64,000 nucleotides of DNA from Pinguiococcus pyrenoidosus. Taxonomy: Eukaryota; Sar; Pinguiophyceae; Pinguiochrysidales; Pinguiochrysidaceae. Positions 52,359 through 63,400 of the stretch are shown here, one piece after another (position 1 is the stretch's first letter; each line of letters starts with the position of its first letter). The stretch spans positions 34,539 through 98,538 of the forward strand of contig JAAMXY010001083.1 in the NCBI GenBank assembly GCA_019677205.1, written 5' to 3'. Below the pieces are notes generated by a model. It was not told where the DNA came from. It made no database searches and worked only from the letters and a program-made list of their open reading frames with translations. The position numbers were made by a program, and so were the translations under genes.

Positions 52359-55300
52359 ATGGAGGCCTTTTACGCGCAGTACGTCGCGGCGGTGAACGCT
52401 CTGTACGATGGCGTGGATCAAACGCGTCGACACGAAGCCGATCGCTGGTTAACCTCGTGGAGAGACTCGTCGGACACCGCCGCCGTCGTCAACCTCTGCT
52501 TTCGAGCTTTGCAAGAAGACGCATCTTCGCCGGCCATCCAGCTTCTGGCGGCGCAGACGCTCCATTATCGCTCGCGAAAGCGCATCGCGGGTGCTGTGGA
52601 GCCGCCGTGCAGCGCTCCAGAGAGACTGGATCCGCTTCTCGACAGCTTCAGGCACTATTGCCATCCAGCAGCGCCCCGGGGCGTCCGGCTGCAGCTGGCG
52701 CTGGCGCTCACAGCCTTGCTGCTGCGGGGCCTGCACGAGAATAGCGCGGAGCTGGACAATCCGGATGGGTCATCGGAGCGGATGGCGGATCAAGGGGCCC
52801 TCAATGGAATGCTAGCGCACTTGGGGGCTCTGTTTGCCGGCGGCGGAGACGCGGAGAGCTCCCAGCGCGATGCGATCGCGCTCGGGACTCTTCTGCTCGT
52901 GCTTCCCGACCAGATGCGCAGCAAGGACGTCAGCCTGAACCGCAGGAGCAGATATGCTCTGCTGCTGGAGGCCAGCTCCGCTTCCACGGGGGAGACGGCG
53001 ATGCAGATCCTTCATGGAATCTTGGCGCATCCGGAAGTCCAACAGCTGCGAGAGCTGCAGAACCTGCTTGTCCAAGCGCTGACACCATGGGTTGCGACCG
53101 GAGCGGTGAAGGCGCATGTTCTGGGCCAGTCTCCCCTTTTCCGAGTGGCGTTTGTGGCGCTTTCCGACGTGCGCTTCTCCTCGGCGGCGGCAGACTGCCT
53201 TTTTGAGATCGCGGAAGCGGCGGATAGCTCGTATCTCTACGACGTCAGGAGCAATGACGGGGACGAAGATTCCTTTGCGATCGCCACGGCGGAGGCCGCT
53301 CGGGAAGTCGCCCTTCGAGACCAGGAGCTTCGCGTGAAGCAGAAGGGCAGTGGGCCCAGCCGCAGGGAGAAGAAGAAGCATCGCCTCCCCTCAGCTCCGC
53401 CACGGGAAAAGGCCCCCCAAGAGGAAAAGCTCGTTCTGTGCGCAGCCGTCCTGGAGCAACTACCACAGTTGGAAGAGGGATTGAAGCAGCTCTCAGCTCA
53501 AGGCTCTCCCCTGCACAATCCCGACGTCGGGGTTTTCAATCACGATGCGATGGAGGACATCCTCGTCCGCTACTGCAGTGTCACTGGCCGACTGTGCATA
53601 TCGCTGTTTAGCACGTTCTTGGGCGATCAGAGATCGTGGCCGCGCTTGGAAGAGGTCCTCAAGGTGCTCATGCACACCTCCACGGTAGCGGCGGCTGCGC
53701 CCGTCTTCACCTCCGCGGCCGGGGCGACCTTCCACTCCTGGGAGCGCTTTGATAGGATACACGACGCAATCCGGGCGCAGGGTTTCCCCGTGGAAATGCT
53801 GGAGGGCGCGTACGACTCGCTGGTGCAGCTTCTCGTGGAGGTCACGACGTACCTTTACAGTCCGCAGCATCTGGATTGGAGCAATCGGGACTCGGACTTT
53901 TGGACGGCTGATCGGCGAGACGCCTTTGCAGTCTTCCGCCGCGACGCCCGCGAGCTGATTCGAAAGATAACGCGGCGAAATGGAGAGGCCAGTCAATTGA
54001 CCTTCATAGATGGTGCTTGTAGGTCGGTCATGGACTCCCTACGGGTGCCCGACGCGGCCAAGGCGTACGTGTTCGGCGATGATCAATGCTCGGAGGTACG
54101 CGTCCGGCTGCCCGAGGGCCTGCAGGCGATCTCGTCCCGCCCAGACATGCCGCGAGACGAAGATAGAATAGCGGGCATCTGCTATGCGTACTCTATCGGC
54201 CACGTGTTCGGAGACGACGCTCAGCTTTGGCGGAGCGAGGCTCTGCTTCATGCCTTGTCCGCCGTTTGTAGCCGAGCTGGGGCGCTGCAGTCGCAGCCGG
54301 GTGCTCTGCAGCTCCTTGGCAGCTTGTTCAAAGCCTTTGGCGTGTACGCGGAGACGAAGTACCTTCATGTCTCGATCCTCTGCGGCGCGACGGTCCTCGT
54401 CGGAGCGGTCGCCCCCCAGTTAGTTGTGGTCGCGAGCGTCGCCGTCCTAGACTCGTGCCTGAGGCTGATTGAGGAGTCCCTGGAGTATCCCGAAAAGGAG
54501 AAGGACGCCGAGCACACGCCGGAGCTGTGGCCAATGCGTACCAAGCGCGATGCAACCGAGCACGCGGGCACCGTCGCCCTTCTCAAGGTCACGACTGCAA
54601 TGGCGGGCTCGAGGAGGCTGAGGACACTCCGCGAGTTGCCTGCCTTCGTATGGGTCAAGCGACTGGGTGACATCGTCGCCCGCGCCGAAGCACAGCGCCT
54701 CAAGGGGTACATGTCTGAGAAGTCCTATGCTCTTTGCGTCCAGTCGCTGGTGCTTGGCTGCCAAGATCTCCCTGCCCAGGATGCCACGGAGCTGCTCCAA
54801 CCGCTCGCGCTGGAACAGTCGCGGAAGGGGCTTCAGTTCCTTGATTGCACGAGGGCGGATCACGATCGACTGAGCTCAGCCTTGAGTGGCCTCCGGCGCC
54901 TCTCCGTGCTTTTCCAGGCCGTTTCGGAAGCGGCCGAAAGAGAGACGTCCGTGTGGGAGTACAGCCCACTCATCCGGATCCTTCCGGATGTCTGGAACCA
55001 TCTGTCGCTGCTGCTGGAGACGCGCGTTGGCGCTACTCCGGTGGCCCACGCTCTTGAAATCGTCCTGAAGAGCACCGCGGGGTCTCTCGGTCCCCGAATT
55101 CTGGAGTTCCCCGAGATTTCCGATGCAGTCTTCACGACGATGGAGACGGCCCTGGCGTCGGATGTGGTACAGGCCTCTTGGTGGAGCAAGGAAGCGCCGG
55201 AGGAGCTCGGCCCCCCAGCTTCCTTTCGGGCGGCAAGAGCGCAAGTGGAGGCCGCCATGGGCGAGTTTATGGTGCGTAGTCTCTTCGAAGACGACGAGTC

Positions 55301-56153
55301 GAAGGCACGCGTGCGGTGCAACGCTGCCGCGCGGAGCCCTGCGGAATGCTATCTCGGCCTGGGGCTGGGGCTGGTAGCGGTCTGGACACGCAGCGGCCTA
55401 GCGACGGAGTTCGTGAGCCAGTTGGGGAGCAGGTTTGCTCCCTTAGTCAGGGCCTGCGCGCGGCAGGTTCGAGACATGAGTGAGCAGGCGAGGACGATGG
55501 ACGCTCTGGATCCTGGCGTAGCGGCAGCCGCCTGTGCGCTCATGAGCACGACGTGTGCGCGATACGTCTATGCGGCCGACAGGAACCAGTTGCGCGAGTG
55601 CTACGAGGACGTCCTGGTTTCTCTGTGCCTGGGAAGCGGTGAGCGCCTTACCTCCAGCGCCGCGCTCCGATTCTTTCGCTTCATGTACCAGCATTTTCCC
55701 AGCACGACCACGGAGGTCTTTGAGCTCTTCGACGAGCGGACCCCAATGCTTCTGGGGGTGCTGCTCCAGTGCGCCAATGATCGCATGCCGAGCTACATGC
55801 TTGACGACATCGTCCTCACTATGGGAACAATTTTGAGCTGCTTCGGACCGGAACGGCTCGAGCGCTGGATGGGGATTGCCTTGCAGGATCCATTGGTGCC
55901 ACGACCCAATCTGGCAGTGCATGCGAAGCAGACCTTCATGGAGCAGTTCTGCGCTGCGTCGCATTCCTATGCTGAGAACAAGGAGACGGCGAGTGCGGTG
56001 GGAGCCATCTTCGTCTCTGACAATGTGAAGTCATACGTCAGGATCAAGAAGGTAGTCAAGGGCTTCTGCGGGGGCAAGCGCGTGGGCGACCTACGGAGCC
56101 AGCAGCCGCATGCTCACAACGCGAGGCCCGAGTTCTTTGAGGATGGGCTGTAG
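52359..56153 (+). CDS. Importin-beta-family receptor (transportin-3/importin-13 type)
   Basis: 1264 aa, single exon. Residues about 1-60 match the N-terminal importin-beta arch of the TNPO3/importin-13/MTR10 group (ADRWLTSWRDSSDTAAVVNLCFRALQ, then SPAIQLLAAQTLHYRSRKRI). HEAT/Exportin-1-like helical repeats continue, with recognisable late elements (FFRFMYQHFPSTTTEVFELF, LDDIVLTMGTILSCFG, KQTFMEQFCAASHSYAENKE, VVKGFCGGKR). A charged lysine-rich loop lies near residues 325-350. TNPO3 is about 923 aa, so some repeats or loops are expanded. The family carries SR-type and other cargo into the nucleus in a Ran-dependent way. It diverges from the ferredoxin-MBL gene. Confidence 0.8.
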   Translation: MEAFYAQYVAAVNALYDGVDQTRRHEADRWLTSWRDSSDTAAVVNLCFRALQEDASSPAIQLLAAQTLHYRSRKRIAGAVEPPCSAPERLDPLLDSFRHYCHPAAPRGVRLQLALALTALLLRGLHENSAELDNPDGSSERMADQGALNGMLAHLGALFAGGGDAESSQRDAIALGTLLLVLPDQMRSKDVSLNRRSRYALLLEASSASTGETAMQILHGILAHPEVQQLRELQNLLVQALTPWVATGAVKAHVLGQSPLFRVAFVALSDVRFSSAAADCLFEIAEAADSSYLYDVRSNDGDEDSFAIATAEAAREVALRDQELRVKQKGSGPSRREKKKHRLPSAPPREKAPQEEKLVLCAAVLEQLPQLEEGLKQLSAQGSPLHNPDVGVFNHDAMEDILVRYCSVTGRLCISLFSTFLGDQRSWPRLEEVLKVLMHTSTVAAAAPVFTSAAGATFHSWERFDRIHDAIRAQGFPVEMLEGAYDSLVQLLVEVTTYLYSPQHLDWSNRDSDFWTADRRDAFAVFRRDARELIRKITRRNGEASQLTFIDGACRSVMDSLRVPDAAKAYVFGDDQCSEVRVRLPEGLQAISSRPDMPRDEDRIAGICYAYSIGHVFGDDAQLWRSEALLHALSAVCSRAGALQSQPGALQLLGSLFKAFGVYAETKYLHVSILCGATVLVGAVAPQLVVVASVAVLDSCLRLIEESLEYPEKEKDAEHTPELWPMRTKRDATEHAGTVALLKVTTAMAGSRRLRTLRELPAFVWVKRLGDIVARAEAQRLKGYMSEKSYALCVQSLVLGCQDLPAQDATELLQPLALEQSRKGLQFLDCTRADHDRLSSALSGLRRLSVLFQAVSEAAERETSVWEYSPLIRILPDVWNHLSLLLETRVGATPVAHALEIVLKSTAGSLGPRILEFPEISDAVFTTMETALASDVVQASWWSKEAPEELGPPASFRAARAQVEAAMGEFMVRSLFEDDESKARVRCNAAARSPAECYLGLGLGLVAVWTRSGLATEFVSQLGSRFAPLVRACARQVRDMSEQARTMDALDPGVAAAACALMSTTCARYVYAADRNQLRECYEDVLVSLCLGSGERLTSSAALRFFRFMYQHFPSTTTEVFELFDERTPMLLGVLLQCANDRMPSYMLDDIVLTMGTILSCFGPERLERWMGIALQDPLVPRPNLAVHAKQTFMEQFCAASHSYAENKETASAVGAIFVSDNVKSYVRIKKVVKGFCGGKRVGDLRSQQPHAHNARPEFFEDGL

Positions 56154-56823
56154 CGCTGAAGTTAACAAACTGGTCAAACTTTGCCCCCTTCCCTCCACTT
56201 TGCCCCCCCTCCCTCCACGTTGCATCCGAAGCCAACGCCTCTGCAAATTCGAGGCCAACCTGCCACGGCGTCCATTCATGTTGCTTGGTCTTGTTTGCGC
56301 TAGCTGGGTACGTATCCGACTTGGACTACGCAGCCCACCATGCATCGCGGTCATACCGCAGATTGGCACATCGAGGATCCGAGCAAAACCCTTCTGTGTG
56401 CGGAGCGGAGAACCCTTGACGAAGGCTGGCGGTGCTGCTTGAAGTGCAAATCCATGCAGTTGACCAAGCAAGAGCAAGTGCAGAAACGCTGCGAACGCAT
56501 GCGAACGAACTCTAATTCTATCACCGCCTCTCTACAATGCTTCCAAAACTTGTAAGAAGTGATACAAAGTCCGGAAACGGAAGCTCTACTCCAAGCATGG
56601 CAATCCTAGGCGGTGGGTATGCAGCGACTGTCTGCCTCCTTCGCCACGTCCGTTCGCCACGTCCGTTTGCAACGCAATGCTCATCCTCTTTTGATGGCGG
56701 TCAATTGCTTCTCCAGCACGTTTTTCCGCGGGAAACCTACCTCGCACCTCTCATAGCATGGCGCCGTCGTGGGCGACCACCGCTTTCGTGCCCACCTGCC
56801 CTACATCCAATCGCGTGGCAACT
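56154..56823. other. Intergenic between convergent genes, nothing recognised
   Basis: 670 bp between the importin and TBC stop codons. A CCCCTTCCCTCCACTTTG / CCCCCTCCCTCCACGTTG pyrimidine duplication sits at about 56184-56222, and a CACGTCCGTT pair at about 56644-56667. No coding or RNA gene is recognised. Confidence 0.5.
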
Positions 56824-59370
56824 CTAGGTCGCCAGGTCGGCCGCCTCACCGATATCTCTCGATTCCCACCGGCGAACCTCCTCGTCCAACTGATAGTAGC
56901 GAGCTACCAAGCGTGCCATTGCAAGTCGCTGTGCCAGGAAAGGAAGGACGTATAGATGCTGCCCGTGGCTGGCGGTCTCGACGGCGGTGCGGCACATGCG
57001 GATGTCTGTATCTCGAATGCTTTTTCGCTCTCCCTCTTCAACCTCCTGTGTCCTGTTCACGCGATCCGTGATTTCTGCGCTGGGGAAGAACTCCAGCGCC
57101 TTCTTCTTCCCCGGGGTGATAGACGACACTCTCGGCCACTCCACCAGCTCGCAGATCTCGTCGGCTTCCGAGATCTCGCCCGCTGCGACGAGGTCTCCGA
57201 CTCGGATGGAAAGGAAGACGAGAACGTTCTTGTGCCCAGCCCGCCGGGCAGAGACAGCCGCCGCCCGAATCCTCGACACTTCTCTCTCTGGCGAGCCAAC
57301 CTGGATCGTCTCTCCGTCGAAGGAATCGGAGGTGAATTCCGTGCTCAAAGCCGTGCTCAAGATCCTCCTGGCCTCGGCGCTTCGATCGGACTCCTGAGGA
57401 TGCTGCTCCCGGTACGCTGCATACCTCGAATGAAAGTGGCTGCGCTGGTGGACCCAACTCTCCCATTTGGTGCAGTCATATCCAATCACGAGCGGCTCGA
57501 GCGCCTCTGGTTCTCTTCCATCGACGGCGCTCCGCTGACGTCGCAGCTCTTGGATACATTCGAACATGCCCCCGTGGCAGATCGACACTCTTAGGAAACC
57601 CCGTCTGATAAGGCAGAGCGCGAACTGCATCGTGGGGTCGATCTCCTCCTCGTCATCCCCTCCGCCGTCGTCCAGAAGCTCCTTCCCCAGCGCCGCACAG
57701 CGATTCGCACCTCGGGGGTCCATGGGCAGCCCGAACCTGATGGACTTGTCGCGACTGAACCCGTACCGGACCCCATCCCACTCGTCAGCGTCCACATCGT
57801 CTCCTTCGCCGAGGACGAGGCGTCGCCAGAGGCCGCTTGAAGGACGGCGCTGCGTGCGGGGCACCAGGTTGCCGTCCGCATCCCTCTCATAGTGCTGCGT
57901 CTTGCTCTCCGCATCCGCACGAACCACGAGATGGTCCGTGCCCAGGACGCAGATGTGGCAGCCACGCACGGCATCAAAGTGATCCAACCAGACGCTGAAG
58001 ATCTCGGTGCTCATGGCTTCCTGTCCGAGCGTCGTGCCCTTGGCGAAGCTCCCTGCGCCGGACTCGATGCCGACCTCCAGTGGCCGGACGTCGATCGCGA
58101 CGAGGTCCAGGTCTTCGTCATGCTGAACTTCCGTCGTGTCGCCCTCCTTGCCCTCCTTGCCCTCCGGCGCTGCGGGTGCCGCACTTCCTGGGTTTGCCCC
58201 GCCTCGATCGAGGCTCCGGAGCAGCTCCTTCGGGGTGACGACGAGGCAGGCGTACCTGCCCAACACCTCCTCGATCTGCACCAGCGTTCTCTGAGGGGGA
58301 GCAGGATGCCGAAGGATGCGACGCAGCTGCGTCTTGGTCGTCCAGGGGGTGTTCTGCCGAATCTCTATCGCCGACCTCATCAGTTCATGCATCTGGTCCG
58401 GCGGACCCAGCTGGTACTGGTGCAACCGCCCGGGAAGCTCGGAGGCTTCCTGCGTCAAGGTCTCCTCGCGGTGTCTCAGCAGAAGCGCGATCCCGAGATA
58501 CAGCCAGAGCGCCGGGTCCTTGTCCGCCACCATCCAGTCCCAGAGGATGAGCACCTGGGAAAGCTCGATGTCCCTCGCGAACATCGTCATTGCCCACGGC
58601 ATCGCGTACAGCTCCGGCGTCAGGTGATTCCGCTCCAGCGCTCTCGCCACCGATGGGTCGTGGTACTGCAGCAGCAAGCGGAAGATGTGTATGCACAGCT
58701 GGAGGATCCGGAAGTCAGGGTCGTTGTAGAACCACAGGCAGAAGCTTCGCATGAAGCGCTCGAAGAGCGTGTACACCTCGTCCTCCACCGGCACTTCCAC
58801 GTGCTTCACCGGAGATACCATGGGAGAGTTCTGCGGCGTTTCACTGTCGTAGCTGGGCGCCGAGTCTCTAGACTCACCCACGGCCTCGGCCATGGCGCGA
58901 AGTCGCCGACGGCGCGCTCGTCGGCGCTCCTGCTCGTTGTTGGCGGCCTCAGCTCGGCAGCGCATCACAAGATACAGCACCGGCGCCAGAAGCTCATTGA
59001 GCCCCTGCTTGTAGCTGAGTCGCTGGCTGCGACAGAACCGAATCAGGACCCTCTCCAGCAGCTCCCTGGTCGTGTCGCTCCGAAACAGCTCGACGTCCGC
59101 CCTCGTCCGCGGCACATCGGCGTCAAGCGTTCGCTTCTGCGGAAACGCCGCCAGCTCCTGGTCGTCCACCGGCTCCGAACGGCCAGCCGGGCCCCCCAGG
59201 AGGCACAGCCAGACTTTGCGCCGCATCTCGTCCGTCAGACACGCGCCGGGCCGCTGCTGAACGAAGCTGCGTACTTTGGCGGCATCCGGACACTTCTGGC
59301 GCAGCTCTCTTTCCAACTGCGCACCCACCCAGTAGTCCTTCCGCCGCTCCTCCTCGGCCGTCTCGGCCAT
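56824..59370 (-). CDS. TBC plus rhodanese-like protein (TBC1D23-like)
   Basis: 848 aa from ATG 59370. Residues about 35-310 are a TBC (Rab-GAP-like) domain: MRRKVWLCLLGG, DADVPRTRAD, LSYKQGLNELLAPVLYL, DEVYTLFERFMRSF, LTPELYAMPWAMTMFARD and VLILWDWMVADKDPALW, with a charged insert near 160-195. The arginine of D-x-P-R-T and the Q of YKQG are present. A rhodanese-like region follows (DLVAIDVRPLE about 415, then FALCLIRRGFLRVSICHGGMFEC about 600). TBC followed by rhodanese is the TBC1D23 layout, a trans-Golgi adaptor for endosome-derived vesicles in animals. The C-terminal ~200 residues contain a TKWESWVHQRSHFHSRY block and a final coiled coil. The frame runs open a little upstream without an ATG. 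Confidence 0.82.
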   Translation of the reverse strand: MAETAEEERRKDYWVGAQLERELRQKCPDAAKVRSFVQQRPGACLTDEMRRKVWLCLLGGPAGRSEPVDDQELAAFPQKRTLDADVPRTRADVELFRSDTTRELLERVLIRFCRSQRLSYKQGLNELLAPVLYLVMRCRAEAANNEQERRRARRRRLRAMAEAVGESRDSAPSYDSETPQNSPMVSPVKHVEVPVEDEVYTLFERFMRSFCLWFYNDPDFRILQLCIHIFRLLLQYHDPSVARALERNHLTPELYAMPWAMTMFARDIELSQVLILWDWMVADKDPALWLYLGIALLLRHREETLTQEASELPGRLHQYQLGPPDQMHELMRSAIEIRQNTPWTTKTQLRRILRHPAPPQRTLVQIEEVLGRYACLVVTPKELLRSLDRGGANPGSAAPAAPEGKEGKEGDTTEVQHDEDLDLVAIDVRPLEVGIESGAGSFAKGTTLGQEAMSTEIFSVWLDHFDAVRGCHICVLGTDHLVVRADAESKTQHYERDADGNLVPRTQRRPSSGLWRRLVLGEGDDVDADEWDGVRYGFSRDKSIRFGLPMDPRGANRCAALGKELLDDGGGDDEEEIDPTMQFALCLIRRGFLRVSICHGGMFECIQELRRQRSAVDGREPEALEPLVIGYDCTKWESWVHQRSHFHSRYAAYREQHPQESDRSAEARRILSTALSTEFTSDSFDGETIQVGSPEREVSRIRAAAVSARRAGHKNVLVFLSIRVGDLVAAGEISEADEICELVEWPRVSSITPGKKKALEFFPSAEITDRVNRTQEVEEGERKSIRDTDIRMCRTAVETASHGQHLYVLPFLAQRLAMARLVARYYQLDEEVRRWESRDIGEAADLAT

Positions 59371-59797
59371 ACTTCTTCCTCCGAAACCCACCTAGCGCAT
59401 GGAGAGTCGCTCTGGCGCGTCTGTGGCGGAGCGCAGCTTGAAACGGATGTTTTTTTTGGCACAAGAAACAAGAATCATTGACAGCTTCTTAATTCAGCCA
59501 TATTAAAGATGAAATCAGTTTGGGAAGACTGTCAGTGGTCATTCATTTTATGCACCAGTATAATACTATTTTATAAAATAATTATAAACGGAATGGCGGC
59601 CAAAAAACGTGCGCAGGATCGATAGCGTACACGAATTGGAATGGCGCTTTTCCCGCCAAAACCAGAACAACTCCTCAAACCCGGAAATCAACTTCTCACG
59701 CTGCAAGTACGAGACTGCAAGTCCCAGGCTGCAAGTCCGAGGCTGCAAGTCCCAGGCTGCGAGTTTCATTTGCTGCCACAAAGCGACCTCCCTGAAG
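59371..59797. promoter_or_regulatory. Divergent promoter with AT-rich island and a tandem repeat
   Basis: About 59455-59600 is AT-rich (TTTTATAAAATAATTATAAA at its end). A degenerate CCAGGCTGCAAGTC repeat follows at about 59702-59765, within the likely 5' UTR of the ZSWIM7 gene. Confidence 0.6.
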
Positions 59798-60295
59798 ATG
59801 GCGTCGTCTGCGGATTTGTGCCAGTTCGTGAGCGAGATCTGCGCCAATGCGGAATTGCTGAGGTCCTTTGCTCCTGAGCTCGACGGCCAAGACGCTTCAC
59901 GTGGACCAGAGGCGGCGGAGGCGGCGTTGGAGGGCCTCAGTCATCGGCGCCTTCTGATTCGCGTCCTAAACTTCATGTTGCACGACGACCGAAGTCTCCT
60001 CGAGAATGCCCTGCGCCTGCTGGATCGCGGCCGGATTCGCAAAGTGTGTGCGGAGAAGTCTGGTCGCAGCTTCTTCAGCGTCGCCAGCGGGCACCAGAGC
60101 TTCAGTTGCTTCTCCGAGTACTGCAGCTGTAAAACCTTCGTCGAAGCGGCGAAGGAGAGTCCGCGCCCTTTCCTCTGTGCGCATCTGTTGGCGACGAAGA
60201 TCGCGACGGCGTGGGGAGTGCTGGAGGTGGACACGGTGTCCGACTCGACCTTCTCGGCTCACCTGTCCAAGGTGCCATGTCCAGGAGAAGCCTGA
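59798..60295 (+). CDS. ZSWIM7: SWIM zinc-finger protein ZSWIM7/SWS1 (Shu complex)
   Basis: 165 aa, single exon, from ATG 59798 (human ZSWIM7 is 140 aa). The diagnostic SWIM finger C-x-C-xn-C-x-H is present: YCSCKTFVEAAKESPRPFLCAHLL near residues 107-131, preceded by ALRLLDRGRIRKVCAEKSGRSFFSV, which matches the family's ...LDL-x-D-x-x-x-I... strand region. SWS1 proteins pair with a RAD51 paralogue (SWSAP1/Shu) to promote Rad51-dependent homologous recombination in the nucleus. No partner gene is nearby. All four metal ligands are intact. Confidence 0.88.
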   Translation: MASSADLCQFVSEICANAELLRSFAPELDGQDASRGPEAAEAALEGLSHRRLLIRVLNFMLHDDRSLLENALRLLDRGRIRKVCAEKSGRSFFSVASGHQSFSCFSEYCSCKTFVEAAKESPRPFLCAHLLATKIATAWGVLEVDTVSDSTFSAHLSKVPCPGEA

Positions 60296-60320
60296 TCGGC
60301 TTCTTGATGCGGTCGCGACG

Positions 60321-60395
60321 ACACGAGGAGAGACCACACGAGGAGAGACGACAGGAGGAGAGACGACAGGAGGCGAGACGACAGGAGGCGAGGCG
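60321..60395. repeat. Five tandem 15-bp units (ACAGGAGGAGAGACG type)
   Basis: Five imperfect 15-mers (ACACGAGGAGAGACC through ACAGGAGGCGAGGCG) directly after the ZSWIM7 stop and before the converging stop of the PDZ/coiled-coil gene. Confidence 0.92.
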
Positions 60396-60444
60396 AAGCG
60401 AGGCGGAAAGGTATGAGCGGATGGTAGTCAATCAATCGGAGGAG

Positions 60445-63400
60445 TTATTTGCGTTCTCTCGGTCGGCTACGGAGGTACTCGTCGGTGATGGCCAGAAGCT
60501 CCTTGCCGTCGGATTTGTCCGAGTTGCTGGACATGCTACTGACGCGTCGATCGAGCGCATCTGGAACCACTTCTTCAAACAGCAGGCGATGCATCTCGAT
60601 TGCGGACTCCCGCGGTTGGCTGCTCGGGACCGGCTCAGCTACCTCTTCGGATTGCTTCGCAAGTTTCCCGGCGCCTTGTGGCTCGGGTTCGTCCGTCTCT
60701 GCCAACGAAGGCGTCCCTGAAGGATCGAGTTCGGGCTGCTTGCCGATCTGTGCAGTGGTATCAGGCTTTGCGGCGGCGGCTTTGAAGCGAGGCCGATCAT
60801 CTTCTTGCTCGGGCACCTCTTCCGGAATCTCGAGGTCCTTGGATGGCGCAACACCTGTGCTTCCGGACGGTTCGGCCTCGTCGACAGAAGCAAGCCGAAT
60901 GGTTGCTGAGGTACCGGGTGCAAAGGTCGTTCTGCGCCGATCGAGCGTCCCAATGGTGCTGACGGACAGCGAGTCGTCAAAGTCGATCTCCAGCTCTGCG
61001 CTGGGCTGGCGGTTAAGGTCCGTGGCAGTCCCGTCGGCACTCAACGCGTACATGTCGCTCAGTCCTATGGTGGGCCCCGTGGATGGGTCATCTGGAACAC
61101 CTTCATTCCTTAAGCTTCGGCTGAGGTCCCTGCCCAGCTTCTGGTCTTGCTCCTTCTTGATCTCGGCAACGGCTCGGGAGGGGCTTGCAGCTTCCGGCGT
61201 CCCTCTCGCCTCCTTCCCAGCATCTACTGAAGCTGCCCCCGCCTTGTTGGAGATCTCCTTTGCGTGCCTCTGCGGGCCTGCGTCACGCTTGAGCGATCTC
61301 GCGGACCGGTTCGAGGTTCCGAGGAGGCTTCTCCTGTCCTCGAGGGAAGCTGCGCTGGCGCGAAGGAGAAGCTCGCTGAGGCGGTTCTCCGAGACGGCTC
61401 TGCGAATAAGAAGCCTCAGGAGGAGCCACAGCTCGCGTCCCGAGCGGGGATCCACTGCGTACGCATCGTGGAACCTCATCTCACTCGCCTGCCGCAGCGC
61501 GTCGTATCTGCCACGCAAGTCGTCAGGCGGCAGCAGCACGGACAACGTCCTCTCGGGCACGGGCCCCTGCTTCGTCCTGCTGCCGGAGGCTCGCAGCATG
61601 AACGCGACTTCGTGAGCGCTGCAGCGATCGAGGTCTTTGCCATTCAGCTTCCGGATGATCGCGCCCAGGTGAAAGAGGCTCGGATGCTTCGATGCCAGCG
61701 TTTCTTCTTTGGCGGCCTTGCCTCCGGCTCGGGACAGGTATACCGCCCGGTAGCAGGACCGCGGGATGAGGTTGGTGATGTCCTCGTGTATCGGAGTGTT
61801 GCTGAGGTAGGCGGCGCGCAGCAGCCGGACGCGCTCCAGCTCGACTCTCTCCGAGACGATGAAGCCAAGCTTCAGGCCCGGCGGGCAGGTCACCTCGACC
61901 TCTCGCCAGGACGACTCGGGCAGCTGCTGCGTCTGGTTGCCGCCGAGATAGGCATTGATGGCTTCCGGAGCGATGGCCTCGTTGCTCTGCATCCGGATGA
62001 TCGACGCCCGCGTTGGGTGATGGCGGCCACCCATCTTCGACGCAGACGACGCGGCCTCTGCCGCGGCAATCGCCAGCTCCATGCTGTTCATTCTCGAGAG
62101 CCGGAGCGACCGCGCTCCCCTGTTGCTTGCCGACGATCGCCTTCGCTCCTGGATGTATTCGTGGGAGCTCCGTCGACGTTCCCCGCTTTTCTTGGCCGCA
62201 CCTTCCTGCTCGCTGCCGACAGACGCCTTTGCCGCGTAGATCTTTTCCATCCGCTGCCCACGGCGCTGAATCACGCTGACACGAGCGGTGCTGTTGTCGA
62301 GAGTTTCCAGCTCCACTTGAGCTTGGCGCCGTGCCTCCGCCGCTTTCTGCAGCTTGGTGTCTTTGACGTGGCGGACCTGCTCACTTCGCCGCGCCGCAGA
62401 GAACTTTCGCTTCCCTTTGTCGGGCGACGCCAAGACGCCCTGGGCCTCCTCCACCCGATCCCCCTCCTGGATCGCCAAGTGGAGCTTCTGCACCATGGCG
62501 TTCATGGTCCGCTGCTGCGAAGACAGCGAACTAGCAACCTCTCTCTTTATCTGATCCCCATGCCGCTCCAGCGACTGATCCAGCAGAGACTTCAGCAGCT
62601 CCACCGACTCGTCCGGCAGGCTCCCGTCAGCAGCGTCCTTGACCTGCAGCTGGGAGTTCAGCGAGCGCATCAGGTCCTGCTGCTCCTTCTGCTGCTGCTG
62701 CATCCGCAGGATGACGTCCTGCTGATCCGCCATCTTCTTCAGGAGCTCCTGCTGGATCATCATGTGCCTCGCCGCCTCAGACGGAGGCGGCCGTCCTCGT
62801 TTCCGCGTCTGCGAGCGCTCGGGCCTTCGTCCCCGGTTGGAGGAGCCCCCGCGATTGCTCGGTTCTCTGCGAAGCGACGGCTCTCTCGGCGTCAGCGTGG
62901 GAAGCAAGCTCCCTTGCCTGGCTTCTAGCCCATGGAGCGTCCTCCACAGGTGCCTCTCCTGCATCTTGAGCTCCACTTGAATCTCCCGTTCCTTCGCCAA
63001 GTCCTTCCTCACGCGCCTCAGCATCTGCCGCACGGGCAGCTTCTTCTCCCTCCCCGCCTTCCGATCGAAGCTGGCCGTCCGCAGCAGCGGCGAGTCGCCA
63101 GCAGGCGAGGTCGCGAGGACGGGGCTCTTGTTGCAGAGCTCATCCTTCGCCAGCCCCACCGCCCGAATGGCCAACTCCACCCGAGCTCTCTCGGCGTCCA
63201 GGACCACCTTGGCCAGTTCCGCGGCGTTGGCCTGCTTCGCAAACTTCTCCACCATCTCCACCGCCGGCGTGCCCACCACGCGCTCCGCGAGGTCTCGACA
63301 TCGCGTCACGAGCGCCTCCATTTCGCGCGACGCGTCGTCGACGCCTCGGCTGGCCATTGTCTGCGAGGGGCCGCGCAGCTCCGCCTCCTTGGCGAGGAGC

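Noticed and set aside
57892-59481. 529-codon plus-strand frame
   Set aside because: Antisense to the TBC/rhodanese gene; Arg/His-rich composition typical of shadows.
61264-62928. 554-codon plus-strand frame
   Set aside because: Antisense to the coiled-coil/PDZ gene; no recognisable domain.
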